Assembly (NCBI GenBank): GCA_947305005.1
Contig: CAMZCM010000001.1
Coordinates: 216,724 to 280,723, forward strand
DNA from: an uncultured Prevotellaceae bacterium
GTDB taxonomy: Bacteria > Bacteroidota > Bacteroidia > Bacteroidales > Bacteroidaceae
Reading direction: 5' to 3'
Length of the DNA: 64,000 nucleotides
Shown: positions 28,301-35,627 of the stretch, in pieces
Position numbering within the stretch: the stretch's first letter is position 1
How the letters are laid out: each line of letters opens with the position of its first letter
The notes under the pieces: generated by a model
Databases searched by the model: none
Seen by the model: only the letters and a program-made list of their open reading frames with translations
What the model was told of the DNA's origin: nothing
Made by a program: the position numbers and the translations under genes

Positions 28301-28990
28301 TACAGATGCTATCAATACTCTAGAGTCGTTTGCACCCGCATTAATATAGCAATTCCAGTCACTGAGACTCTGGTCTACGCCAAAATCCAACGTGACAGGA
28401 ATCGTCGTGTTGGTGATACACTTCGCAACCCAATTTCCATGCGTTGCATCCTGTGTACCATTTGCAAAATAGAAATTACTACCATAGAAAGTACCACTAA
28501 AGCCAGAACTCAATGTGACCGTCGTTTCATCTTTGACTGTTATGGTAAAAGAAACTCCTGAAATATGACCTCCTTGCAGTTTAAATGAGGTAGAAGTAGA
28601 ATTGACATCTTCAGACCAATCTGCGGAACCTCCATCTGCAACTACTTGAGCATCACCTCCAGCGGGAGTAAATGTCAACGCGCCCGTGGTGGTTCCTGAG
28701 ATAGAATAGCTCACAATAGTTCCCAAGCCTGATACTGAAATCGTATATGTTCCTTCTGAATTGTCAGTTGGAGCATAAAGCTCTGTTCCTGCTACACCAA
28801 AGCCTTGTGCAAAAGTGATAGTAATCTTCTCATCAGTGGACTTATAGAATTTTCCCCATGAAGTCGTTACCTTGGACTGTGCATCATAAAAAGTACCATT
28901 TGAGCCACTTACTGTATATACAGTGTTTGTTGCCCACGCCCCACTGACTCCTGTCAGCAGGACACTTAATAAGAGTAGAAATTTTTTCAT
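25382..28990 (-). CDS. Large secreted/surface protein with C-terminal sorting-like tail
   Basis: A 1202-residue exported protein with signal peptide KKFLLLLSVLLTGVSGAWA. It is low in Cys, rich in Thr, Ser, Tyr and Asn and looks beta-rich throughout. Several segments resemble each other in the pattern 'Y.....NGxYL....G', such as YRWCYAKNNYCYVKSDF, GGYLYASGVGS and SGYYFIKNKGLSTYMF, which suggests repeated beta-trefoil-like or ricin-like modules. The C terminus IFNLAGQRMNKLQRGMNIVNGKIIVK is a classical Prevotella-type tail, consistent with type IX-like sorting to the cell surface. It has its own promoter (29131-29162) and a following small gene. Catalytic motifs were not seen; binding or adhesion is more likely than enzyme activity, but this is inference. 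Confidence 0.8.
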   Translation of the reverse strand: MKKFLLLLSVLLTGVSGAWATNTVYTVSGSNGTFYDAQSKVTTSWGKFYKSTDEKITITFAQGFGVAGTELYAPTDNSEGTYTISVSGLGTIVSYSISGTTTGALTFTPAGGDAQVVADGGSADWSEDVNSTSTSFKLQGGHISGVSFTITVKDETTVTLSSGFSGTFYGSNFYFANGTQDATHGNWVAKCITNTTIPVTLDFGVDQSLSDWNCYINAGANDSRVLIASVPAGYAIKEYSFTATVQDDYEVTVKPKGAVATSFPYNTSANISVSDLNEQSTTIIFTANTSSQCRINVTDFTIKIVAKTNVVEEGVYRWCYAKNNYCYVKSDFTVAKGKTGATADDGGDFLFTRVSGTNNTYYIRTLEDGGYLYASGVGSVSASSPWQYDNAAAVSKNTSFDANDDKFKWVISETSVGSGKYYIRPKSNTNTAIAMTSDNNEYLAFYDKTGGYDFAWATLTSRTLDNVIDLYPVKGVSVAYDMDEIKTKKSYNTYVLSSSDQETYLDETGFPTTAAYTTFTSTFTTTGTITAQAAVDGLLTSTLPSSGYYFIKNKGLSTYMFRDENYDSYTADATLLNEESRTSKYIWKVDITADGTTANVTSLTGKSITAKDATPFARTDMSIKSAWLMNFPSGYGAYYMGCVQDPNQNGGFTIKGSGNYDSATNPRRVAYWDGDRDNTKAYWTFEAVDEDDYDVYNVSITNAPGTNYVSYTGSSTTGNLKVFDGGCYFMTKDASVAKADFTPEAVDGYETEMTLEGKQLTINYFTWEERINDYLTANNVEENVEHAGQVGYPLYDNEYAAALRSLLATFEGGTYNSMGYTNLTSWYPTYLEQTEVVKPEEGKTYTIANYANDGTIRYLYNYNGEIHLTKSSTITDDYKFICHKNAAGKFIFAMPNGNYLVWKGSGPSGVNSGKGETTLTDITSNANYPLTIQNFPKGSDSYNTATAEQAFGKVQIIGWRTDGKTPQESSLIVKTSAEDTFDKAGKTNFFTTTTGSGDKYSSAWIITEVGDYYNKVNLTTDGADAYASIYLPFPVTIPDGVTAYAVESENGTYAHMEPIVTNGILPKEKAAILKKDGQTENSTIYLSPAEGDGSYTGDNLLRGTVAAAEAKPGEGTTYVLGKIGDVIGLYEYTAANLAPGKAYLNTAVAGVKALAFDFGDVDGIKTINEESFAGKNIFNLAGQRMNKLQRGMNIVNGKIIVK

Positions 28991-29130
28991 TTGTTGTTGA
29001 TTTAGTTATTGTTGTTAGAATTTGATCTCCTTTTGAAGAAGTCTGCACCTGCCCACCCAGGAATCCGCTGACCCGTAGCTTGTCTGGCAATTGTGCATAC
29101 AATATGCGTTCCTCTTTCGAGAAGACGGGG

Positions 29131-29162
29131 CAAATGTAGCGATAATTGTGTGAATCAGCAAA
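29131..29162 (-). promoter_or_regulatory. Promoter of the 1202-aa secreted protein
   Basis: On the minus strand, TTTG (29162-29159), a 20-bp spacer and TACATTTG (29138-29131) give a full Bacteroidota -33/-7 match. Transcription would start near 29124, with a leader of about 130 nt. Confidence 0.7.
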
Positions 29163-29209
29163 GGAAATCCTCAAAAATCATCATTTCCCTATGAAAATCA
29201 CTCATATAG

Positions 29210-29226
29210 AGTGTAAACTTTACACT
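29210..29226. promoter_or_regulatory. 17-bp perfect palindrome upstream of the promoter
   Basis: AGTGTAAA-C-TTTACACT is a perfect dyad, centred about 95 bp upstream of the predicted start. It could be an activator or repressor site. No cognate regulator is encoded nearby. Confidence 0.35.
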
Positions 29227-29281
29227 TGCAATATTGTATTATTTATACACCGCAAGCGCCGAGCGCGTGTTCGGAAATAGA

Positions 29282-29317
29282 ATTTCTGTGATTTCTGCGA
29301 TTTCTGCGATTTCTGCG
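29282..29317. repeat. 9-bp tandem repeat ATTTCTGCG, four copies
   Basis: The units at 29282-29290 (ATTTCTGTG), 29291-29299, 29300-29308 and 29309-29317 (ATTTCTGCG) are adjacent without spacers. It is a simple-sequence repeat in the 486-bp gene-free region 29234-29719. Confidence 0.8.
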
Positions 29318-29400
29318 AGACAATTCTTTTTCGATAGCGAAAATCCAGTGAATCGATTGGCCGTTTTTTTGCCTCCAGAAGCAAGGCCCTACAAATCTAA

Positions 29401-29574
29401 ATTTTTTATTCACTGCAAAGGCGCATGAAAAGGAACGAGAGGACATGAATCTTTGCGCCCTTTGCCTAAGCCAAAACCTCGCGTAGCGTTTTGGCTGGCT
29501 CCGCGGGCTTCCGCAGGACAAGCAGCAATGAAAAAATCTTTGCGGCTTCGCGAACTCTGCGGTGAATGAAAAAT
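29401..29574. repeat. 174-bp MITE-like element with 20-bp terminal inverted repeats
   Basis: The left end ATTTTTTATTCACTGCAAAG (29401-29420) and right end CTCTGCGGTGAATGAAAAAT (29555-29574) match in 17 of 20 positions when inverted. Inside lies a 9-bp hairpin, AGCCAAAAC/GTTTTGGCT (29469-29477, 29488-29496). The ATTCACCGC word is also found at 23441, 24846 and 36389, always between genes. No ORF is present; the element would need a transposase in trans. Confidence 0.5.
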
Positions 29575-29594
29575 GTGACTAGACCTGTGATTCC

Positions 29595-29700
29595 AAAGGT
29601 ATATACCTATAGCCCAAAAGGTATAGACCTATAGCCCAAAAGGTATAGACCTATAAGCCAAAAGGTATATACTTGTAGGCCAAAAGGTATAGACCTATAA
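29595..29700. repeat. Five tandem 22-bp iteron-like repeats
   Basis: Units begin AAAGG at 29595, 29617, 29639, 29661 and 29683, exactly 22 bp apart. Each contains a dyad AGGTATAtACCT or AGGTATAgACCT followed by ATAGCCC, ATAAGCC or GTAGGCC. There are no spacers, so this is not a CRISPR. The 22-bp period is close to two helical turns, which places all dyads on one face of DNA. It ends 20 bp from the HD gene's stop. Confidence 0.8.
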
Positions 29701-29719
29701 AACGCCACACTTTTAGGAG

Positions 29720-30340
29720 TCAGAAAAGGTGGTTGAAGAGTTGTTGGAGGCGAGGGGTGTCGTCCATGAGTTGGCGGAGCTGTTCCAGCCGTTGGGCGTT
29801 GGGTGAATCGGGGAACCACAGTTGGAGGTAGCCGTTGCGGCCGTACTTCTCATGCAGGTGTTCCAGCATACGTTGATAGTGCTGTTCACGGCTGAGGGTG
29901 GGGTAGTGGTCGATGCCAAACTGAATGGTGCGACGAACAATAGTCTCGGGGTCGATGAACCTGTCAGCCTCTGCCACAATGCGGCCGTATATGCTGCGTG
30001 GTGCATGGCCCGCCGATGCACGATGGTCTTCAGCGGCCTCGGCCATCGTCTGAATCTGTTCGGGTGTGAACCATCGTAGCAGGTGCTCATCATGAAGGAT
30101 AATACGTGCTGACACCTCATGATGATGTTCGCGGCCCTCGCAGAGGCCTGTATCATGATAGGCGGCGATGGCATAGACCATGTTGAGATCTACGTCCAGC
30201 CGCTCCGCTATCTCTAAGCTTTGACAAATGACCATTTCGACATGGTCGCGCTGGTGCGCTTTGTCGAAATGGTCATACTGTGGAATAATCGTTTGTTCGA
30301 CGTATTCACGCAGGTCCTGTTTCACTTCCTCTTTCTGCAT
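29720..30340 (-). CDS. HD-domain phosphohydrolase
   Basis: A cytoplasmic 206-residue protein. Metal-binding HD residues appear in order: His in KAHQRDHVEMV (near 31), the YHDTGLCEG HD pair (near 65), the EDHRAS His (near 109) and the ADRFIDPE Asp (near 128). The domain hydrolyses phosphomonoesters of nucleotides or related compounds; this single-domain form has no predictable substrate. It begins 28 bp after the OadA-like gene on the same strand, so the two are probably co-transcribed. No membrane helix or signal peptide. The 3' end abuts the 22-bp repeat array. Confidence 0.85.
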   Translation of the reverse strand: MQKEEVKQDLREYVEQTIIPQYDHFDKAHQRDHVEMVICQSLEIAERLDVDLNMVYAIAAYHDTGLCEGREHHHEVSARIILHDEHLLRWFTPEQIQTMAEAAEDHRASAGHAPRSIYGRIVAEADRFIDPETIVRRTIQFGIDHYPTLSREQHYQRMLEHLHEKYGRNGYLQLWFPDSPNAQRLEQLRQLMDDTPRLQQLFNHLF

Positions 30341-30368
30341 CGGTGAGCGAAACGATGAGTCTGCGTCC

Positions 30369-32156
30369 TTATTTGCTTTCGCGTTCGAGCCAGGCGATGG
30401 CCTGTCCCTTCACGACTTTCTTGCCCTGGTAGGCAGTGATGTCCACGAGCTTGCCGCCGAGACCGGTGGTGAGGGGGATGAACTTGCCCCACTGTGTCTG
30501 CAGGTAGCAGACGACATCACCTGCCTGATAGACGGTGCCGATGGCGGGTTCGGTGCAACGTGTTACACCTGCGTCGCCGCTGATCTCGTAGAGAATCTGG
30601 CCGTTCTCAGGAGCGGTGATAGCGTCAGCCTTGGCGTGCTTGAAGGCGGAAATCTCTTCGAGAGACACCTTCGGACCGGCCGTAGCCTGTGCCTTGGCTA
30701 CCTTGGCCTTCTCGAGGTCGGCAAGGAAGTTCTTCTTGGCCTGACCGCTCTTGTAGTTGCGATACTGTTCGGGGTGCATGGCAAGCTCGTAGAGCTCTTC
30801 GTCGTCCTGACCGCGATCCCAGCCGTTCTCTTCCATCTCCTTGATGAAGTCGGGGAGAGCGTTCTTGAGGAGCGTGTGAGGATCGGCATCGGTGAACTCG
30901 CGGCCCTGCTTCTTGGCCAGCTCCTTGAGTTCGGGGTCGATAGTGCCGGGAATCTTGCCGCTCTTGCCGAGGATCATACCCCACATGCTGTCGTCCATCA
31001 TCACGAAGCGACCCTTGCCCTGAGCCATCGTGAGCAGGTTCATGAGGGCGATGTTCTTGACATACTGGGAGAAGGGCGTCACCAATGGGGGATAACCCAC
31101 GCGAGGCCATACATAAGCTACCTCGTCGAAGAGCTTCACCAGAATCTCGTCGGTGGTCAGCTCACGCTCACCCTTTGCCTTCAGCGTCTGGTTGATGACG
31201 CCGTGGATGCCAGCGAGGTCGGCCATCATGGAACCCATCATGCCGCCCGGGAGACCGCAGCCGAGGAGCAGGGAGGACATGTGTTTGTTACCCGGGTTGA
31301 TGAAGTAACCGAGCCAGTCGTCGATGAACTCCTGCGTGAGGGAACGAGCCTGCATGTAGGCGTTCATATTGATTTCCTTCACCTCGAAGCCCTCGTTCTT
31401 CAACATCGACTGCACGCTGATGATATCCGGGTGAACCTTACCCCATGAGAGCGGTTCGATGGCGGTGTCGATGACGTCAGCGCCGTTGTTGCAGACTTCC
31501 AGAATGCTGGCCATGGAGAGGCCCGGGCCGCTGTGGCCGTGGTACTGGATGATGATGTCGGGGTGTTTGGTCTTGATGGCCTTGGTGAGCGCGCCGAGGA
31601 GGGCGGGCTGACCGATGCCGGCCATATCTTTCAAACAGATCTCTTCAGCGCCAGCGGCGATGACCTGATCGGCAATCTCGGAGTAGTACTCTACCGTGTG
31701 AACGGGGGAGGTGGTGATGCAGAGCGTAGCCTGCGGGGTCATGCCGGCAGCCTTGGCCCACTTCACAGAGGGGATGATATTGCGGACATCGTTCAAACCG
31801 CAGAAGATACGGGGGATATCCACGCCCTGAGCGTGCTTCACCTTGTATTGCAGTTCGCGGACATCGTCGGGCACAGGATACATACGGAGTGCGTTGAGAC
31901 CACGATCCAGCATGTGGGTCTTGATGCCCACTTCATTAAACGGCTTACAGAACGCGCGGACGGCAGCGTTAGGGTTCTCGCCAGCAAGGAGGTTGACCTG
32001 TTCAAAGGCACCACCGTTGGTTTCCACGCGATCGAAAACACCCATATCGATAATCACGGGTGCGATGCGTTCCAATTGATCTTTACGGGGTTGGAACTTG
32101 CCTGAGCTCTGCCACATGTCGCGGTAAACCAGACTGAATTGAATCTTTTTCTTCAT
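30369..32156 (-). CDS. oadA: OadA/PycB-type carboxyltransferase with degenerate biotinyl-like C terminus
   Basis: A carboxyltransferase for oxaloacetate/pyruvate chemistry. The TIM barrel (residues 1-300) shows the PycB/OadA start FSLVYRDMWQSSG (in place of the usual LRDAHQSL), VETNGGAFEQ, CLKDMAGIGQP with the catalytic Lys, and HGHSGPGLSM with metal-binding His residues. The conserved carboxyltransferase domain follows to about 470. The last 70 residues have the fold pattern of a biotinyl domain (GTVYQAGDVVCYLQTQWGKFIPLTTGLGGKLVDI), but the EAMKMEN lysine motif is replaced by L-Q-T-Q-W-G-K, so biotin cannot be attached in the usual place. It would need a separate carrier, such as the double-domain protein at 18064-18822. 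Possible jobs are Na+-pumping oxaloacetate decarboxylation or transcarboxylation. Confidence 0.88.
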   Translation of the reverse strand: MKKKIQFSLVYRDMWQSSGKFQPRKDQLERIAPVIIDMGVFDRVETNGGAFEQVNLLAGENPNAAVRAFCKPFNEVGIKTHMLDRGLNALRMYPVPDDVRELQYKVKHAQGVDIPRIFCGLNDVRNIIPSVKWAKAAGMTPQATLCITTSPVHTVEYYSEIADQVIAAGAEEICLKDMAGIGQPALLGALTKAIKTKHPDIIIQYHGHSGPGLSMASILEVCNNGADVIDTAIEPLSWGKVHPDIISVQSMLKNEGFEVKEINMNAYMQARSLTQEFIDDWLGYFINPGNKHMSSLLLGCGLPGGMMGSMMADLAGIHGVINQTLKAKGERELTTDEILVKLFDEVAYVWPRVGYPPLVTPFSQYVKNIALMNLLTMAQGKGRFVMMDDSMWGMILGKSGKIPGTIDPELKELAKKQGREFTDADPHTLLKNALPDFIKEMEENGWDRGQDDEELYELAMHPEQYRNYKSGQAKKNFLADLEKAKVAKAQATAGPKVSLEEISAFKHAKADAITAPENGQILYEISGDAGVTRCTEPAIGTVYQAGDVVCYLQTQWGKFIPLTTGLGGKLVDITAYQGKKVVKGQAIAWLERESK

Positions 32157-32200
32157 ATCTTTTATAGACGAATAGAATCTGTTATGCTGAAAAACGGAAG

Positions 32201-32208
32201 CAAAAGTA
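32201..32208 (-). promoter_or_regulatory. Promoter -7 box of the oadA-like operon
   Basis: TACTTTTG on the minus strand, 45 bp upstream of the ATG at 32156. Confidence 0.65.
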
Positions 32209-32272
32209 GTGATAATTTCTCAATCGTGAGACAAATTATCGAAAAAATCGTCGTTGAGGCCGAAACTTTCAC

Positions 32273-32280
32273 TAACTTTG
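32273..32280 (+). promoter_or_regulatory. Promoter -7 box of xseA
   Basis: TAACTTTG followed by CA, 20 bp upstream of the xseA ATG at 32301. It is divergent from the oadA promoter with 65 bp between boxes. Confidence 0.7.
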
Positions 32281-32300
32281 CACAGAATTAGACATTCATC

Positions 32301-33533
32301 ATGGATTCTTTGAGCTTATTTGAGCTGAATAACCTGGTGCGTTCTGTCTTGGAGCAGACGCTGGATGGGGAGTATTGGTTGGAGGCGGAGCTGTCCGAAG
32401 CACGCCTGGCAACGAATGGTCATTTCTATGTCGAGTTCATCCAGAAAGATGCATCGGGGCGCAACCTCTTAGCCAAGGCGCGAGGGACCATGTGGGCGCG
32501 CACTTATTCCTTGGTGGCACCGCTTTTTGAACGTGCCACGGGGGAACACTTGCGTGCCGGCATGAAAGTACGTGTTCAGGTGACGGTGGAGTTCCATGAA
32601 CTATATGGCTATTCACTGAATATCCTCAATATAGATCCTTCCTACACGCTCGGTGACATGGCTAAGCGTCGTCGTGAGATCCTGGCGCAACTGGAGGCGG
32701 ACGGAATTCTCGAGGATAACCAGCAGTTGCCGCTACCGTCGCTGTTGAAGCGCATCGCTGTCATCTCTTCTTCCAGTGCTGCGGGCTATGGCGACTTCTG
32801 TAATCAGCTGGATCATAACGATTACGGACTCTTCTTCGATGTGCGTCTGTTCCCCGCAGTGATGCAAGGCGCGAATGTCGAGGAGAGTGTAATGGCGGCG
32901 CTTGCAGCTATAGTCGATGAGGCTGAGCGCTGGGACTGTGTCGTCATCATTCGTGGCGGTGGTGCTACCAGTGACCTCTCCGACTTCGATTCTTATCCTC
33001 TGGCTGCAGCTGTGGCGCAGATGCCTATTCCCGTGATTGTCGGCATCGGTCATGAACGTGATGAGACCGTGCTGGACTTCGTGGCTCACACTCGTGTGAA
33101 GACGCCCACGGCCGCTGCGGCTTTCCTCATCGACCATGGTGCACAGGAACTGGCGCGCTTGGAGGAACAACAACGGCGTATCACGCAAGGCGTGGCGCTC
33201 CTTTGCGAACGTCAGCAACGACGCCTGGAGCAGTTGGCCGTACATCTGTCGGGCGCTCCTCGTCAACGTTTGCTCTCAGAAGGACATCGTGTGGACTTGC
33301 TGCAGAACCGCTTAAGGCAATCTGCTAAGTTTCAAGTGGAAAGCTCTAAGTTGAAGGTGCAGGGACTGGCGGCTCGTCTGGCAGCCCTTGACCCTGCCTT
33401 GCAACTGCGTCGTGGCTTCTCCCTGACTTATACCTCTGACGGACAGCTTATTCGCTCGGCTGCTGACCTGCACCCGGGCGACCGTCTCACGACCCGTCTG
33501 GCTGACGGATCGGTGACGTCTGAGGTCATATAA
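32301..33533 (+). CDS. xseA: Exodeoxyribonuclease VII large subunit
   Basis: With XseB it degrades single-stranded DNA from either end. The N-terminal OB domain starts FELNNLVRSVLEQTLDGEYWLEAELSE; the catalytic domain contains RIAVISSSSAAGYGDF, the core V-V-I-I-R-G-G-G-A motif, and IGIGHERDETVLDFVAHTRVKTPTAAA. The 410-residue length is slightly below the usual 440-450 of enterobacteria. Residues about 343-355 (K-F-Q-V-E-S-S-K-L-K-V-Q-G, 33328-33366) resemble simple-repeat-encoded peptide seen in coding regions of Prevotella, in the coiled-coil zone that binds XseB. The 36-bp gap to xseB supports an operon. Confidence 0.96.
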   Translation: MDSLSLFELNNLVRSVLEQTLDGEYWLEAELSEARLATNGHFYVEFIQKDASGRNLLAKARGTMWARTYSLVAPLFERATGEHLRAGMKVRVQVTVEFHELYGYSLNILNIDPSYTLGDMAKRRREILAQLEADGILEDNQQLPLPSLLKRIAVISSSSAAGYGDFCNQLDHNDYGLFFDVRLFPAVMQGANVEESVMAALAAIVDEAERWDCVVIIRGGGATSDLSDFDSYPLAAAVAQMPIPVIVGIGHERDETVLDFVAHTRVKTPTAAAAFLIDHGAQELARLEEQQRRITQGVALLCERQQRRLEQLAVHLSGAPRQRLLSEGHRVDLLQNRLRQSAKFQVESSKLKVQGLAARLAALDPALQLRRGFSLTYTSDGQLIRSAADLHPGDRLTTRLADGSVTSEVI

Positions 33534-33568
33534 ACAAATCCGAAACTATAATATTAATATTAAAAGGT

Positions 33569-33760
33569 ATGGAAGAGAAAACACTCACCTATGAGGTTGC
33601 CATGGAGCGGTTGGAGACGCTGGCAAAAGAGATGGAGACTGGCGATGTGGCCATTGACCAGCTGGCGACAAAACTGAAGGAGGCGCAACAGCTGCTGACG
33701 TTCTGCAAAGACAAGTTGACGAAAGCCGATGAGGAAGTTCAGAAACTCTTGGCCGAGTAG
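33569..33760 (+). CDS. xseB: Exodeoxyribonuclease VII small subunit
   Basis: A 63-residue helical protein with the XseB pattern: LTYEVAMERLETLAKEMETGDVAIDQLATKLKEAQQLLTFCKDKLTKADEEVQKLL. Its two helices bind the coiled-coil of XseA. It lies 35 bp downstream of xseA. The size and heptad-like spacing of Leu fit the family, and the start is the first ATG. Confidence 0.93.
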   Translation: MEEKTLTYEVAMERLETLAKEMETGDVAIDQLATKLKEAQQLLTFCKDKLTKADEEVQKLLAE

Positions 33761-33833
33761 TGATAAATGGCAATTTATGGCGCGATAAATCAATTTGTGT
33801 GGTAAAATGTTCGTCGGTTAAGAAGTTTTTCTG

Positions 33834-33841
33834 TACTTTTG
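33834..33841 (+). promoter_or_regulatory. Promoter -7 box of ilvE
   Basis: TACTTTTG followed by CGC, 28 bp upstream of the ilvE ATG; transcription would start near 33847. Confidence 0.7.
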
Positions 33842-33869
33842 CGCTCGAAACTTTTTAAGAAACGCAAAA

Positions 33870-34892
33870 ATGAAAGAAATGGACTGGAGTAATTTGTCCT
33901 TCGGTTATATGCCGACCGACTATAACGTTCGTTGCAATTACCGCAACGGCAAATGGGGTGAGATTGAAGTCACCTCTGAGACAACCATCAATCTGAGTAT
34001 GGCCGCTACCTGCCTGCACTATGGACAGGAGGCTTTTGAGGGCCTGAAGGCTTACCGCTGCCCCGACGGCAAGGTTCGTATCTTCCGTCCGGATGAAAAT
34101 GCAGCTCGTCTGCAGTCCACCTGCCGCGGCCTTGTGATGCCCGAGGTACCCACAGAACTGTTCATTGAGATGGTGAAGAAGGTGGTACGCCTGAATGAGC
34201 GCTTCATCCCGCCCTACGAGAGCGGCGCTACATTGTATATCCGTCCGCTTATGATTGGTACGACGGCTCAGGTGGGTGTTCATCCCTCCAGCGACTATCT
34301 GTTCATGATCTTCGTGACGCCCGTAGGTCCGTACTTCAAGGGTGGTTTCGCTACCAATCCCTATGTCATCACTCGTGACTATGACCGTTCCGCTCCTCTC
34401 GGAACAGGTTGCTATAAGGTCGGCGGTAACTACGCTGCCAGCCTGCGTGCGAACAAGTGGGCCCACGATCAGGGTTACAGCTGCGAGTTCTATCTCGACG
34501 CTAAGGAGAAGAAGTACATCGACGAATGCGGTGCTGCCAACTTCTTCGGTATCAAGAACAATACCTATGTCACCCCGCTGAGCACCAGCATCCTGCCCTC
34601 TGTGACCAACAAGAGCCTGATGCAGGTGGCTGAAGACCTCGGCCTGAAGGTAGAGCGTCGTCAGATTCCTCTGGAGGAGCTTTCGACCTTCGAGGAGGCC
34701 GGCGCCTGCGGCACCGCTGCCGTCATCAGTCCTATCGAGCGTATCGATGATCCCGAGACGGGTCACAGCTATGTCTTTGCCAAGGACGGCAAGCCCGGTC
34801 CCATCTCCACCAAACTCTATCAAAGGCTCATTGACATCCAGTATGGCATTGAGCCCGATGTGCACGGATGGACGATGGTGGTGATAGAATAA
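33870..34892 (+). CDS. ilvE: Branched-chain amino acid aminotransferase
   Basis: A PLP-dependent fold-type IV aminotransferase that interconverts Leu, Ile and Val with their 2-oxo acids. The 340-residue protein carries TCLHYGQEAFEGLKAYRC, the family II BCAT start, YIRPLMIGT, the G-CYKVGGNYAASL segment with the PLP lysine, and YIDECGAANFFGI, SLMQVAEDLGLKVERR and GTAAVISPI at the C-terminal half. This is the larger eukaryote-type (BCAT type II) class, which is common in Bacteroidota. It has its own promoter and is followed after 53 bp by a membrane protein gene. Confidence 0.96.
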   Translation: MKEMDWSNLSFGYMPTDYNVRCNYRNGKWGEIEVTSETTINLSMAATCLHYGQEAFEGLKAYRCPDGKVRIFRPDENAARLQSTCRGLVMPEVPTELFIEMVKKVVRLNERFIPPYESGATLYIRPLMIGTTAQVGVHPSSDYLFMIFVTPVGPYFKGGFATNPYVITRDYDRSAPLGTGCYKVGGNYAASLRANKWAHDQGYSCEFYLDAKEKKYIDECGAANFFGIKNNTYVTPLSTSILPSVTNKSLMQVAEDLGLKVERRQIPLEELSTFEEAGACGTAAVISPIERIDDPETGHSYVFAKDGKPGPISTKLYQRLIDIQYGIEPDVHGWTMVVIE

Positions 34893-34945
34893 TAAGTAGA
34901 TGCATGTGACCAACTCACTTATTTATTTACCTTTAAACATTTAAC

Positions 34946-35617
34946 ATGATGGAAAGAAAACTTGAAATTGTTCCCGCAATCACGGATGCTATTGCTATCG
35001 GTGTGAAGAATGCTGCTTCCCTCGTAGGTGCTGTCCTGCTCTGGGTCGTTACCATTTGGATTCCTTACCTCAATGTGGGCACTACCATTGCCATGAACAC
35101 CCTCCCGGGTAAGCTGGCAAAAGGAGAGATTATCAATCCGCTGTTCATCTTCGACTCTGTCTATCGTCGTAAGATGGGTGATTACTTCCTGCTTGAAGGT
35201 CTTCTGGCCATGATGTTGCTTCCCGCCTTCTTCTTCCTCGTCATCCCAGGTTTCGTTCTGAGCTTGATGTACAGTCTGGCTGTCTATATCATGTTGGATA
35301 AGGACGAGACTCCAATGGATGCCCTTGCACTCAGCAATAAGGCTACCTATGGTTTCAAGTGGAAGATTTTTGGTATTTCGTTTCTTTTCGCTATTGTCAT
35401 TGCTCTCACTTTTGCTATTGTCATGGGGATTGTGGGGCTGATCGATTCCAGCTTCATCAGCTTCATCTTTAGGATTGCCATCCTTGTCATCGCCTGTTCC
35501 TGTGGCATGGCTCTCAATGCAGTGATCTATCGCAATCTCTTCCTGGCTCCGCTGGAGGAACCTGCAGCACCTGCAGAACCCGCAGCTGAACCTGAGGCAG
35601 AACCCGCAGCAGAATAA
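34946..35617 (+). CDS. Hypothetical polytopic membrane protein with acidic Ala/Pro/Glu tail
   Basis: A 223-residue protein with no recognised family. Five hydrophobic segments are visible: ASLVGAVLLWVVTIWIPYL, LLAMMLLPAFFFLVIPGFVLSLMYSL (long, possibly two helices), IFGISFLFAIVIALTFAIVMGIVGL and FIFRIAILVIACSCGMAL. The last 25 residues are a repetitive E-P-A-A-E tail, cytoplasmic or periplasmic and disordered. A related layout is seen in DUF-type membrane proteins of 200-250 residues, but no function can be claimed. It is 10 bp from trmB, so they are co-transcribed. Confidence 0.8.
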   Translation: MMERKLEIVPAITDAIAIGVKNAASLVGAVLLWVVTIWIPYLNVGTTIAMNTLPGKLAKGEIINPLFIFDSVYRRKMGDYFLLEGLLAMMLLPAFFFLVIPGFVLSLMYSLAVYIMLDKDETPMDALALSNKATYGFKWKIFGISFLFAIVIALTFAIVMGIVGLIDSSFISFIFRIAILVIACSCGMALNAVIYRNLFLAPLEEPAAPAEPAAEPEAEPAAE

Positions 35618-35627
35618 ACGTTATTGA

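Noticed and set aside
29234..29428. 64-codon frame in the repeat region
   Set aside because: The I-S-A-I-S-A-I-S-A stretch is just the 9-bp tandem repeat.
29595..29700. CRISPR array
   Set aside because: The 22-bp units are adjacent without unique spacers and no cas genes are near.
30228..31448. 406-codon open frame opposite the oadA-like gene
   Set aside because: Shadow of a conserved coding strand; starts in the HD gene and has no recognisable domain.
33855..34913. 352-codon open frame opposite ilvE
   Set aside because: Runs across the whole aminotransferase gene on the wrong strand, without known motifs.
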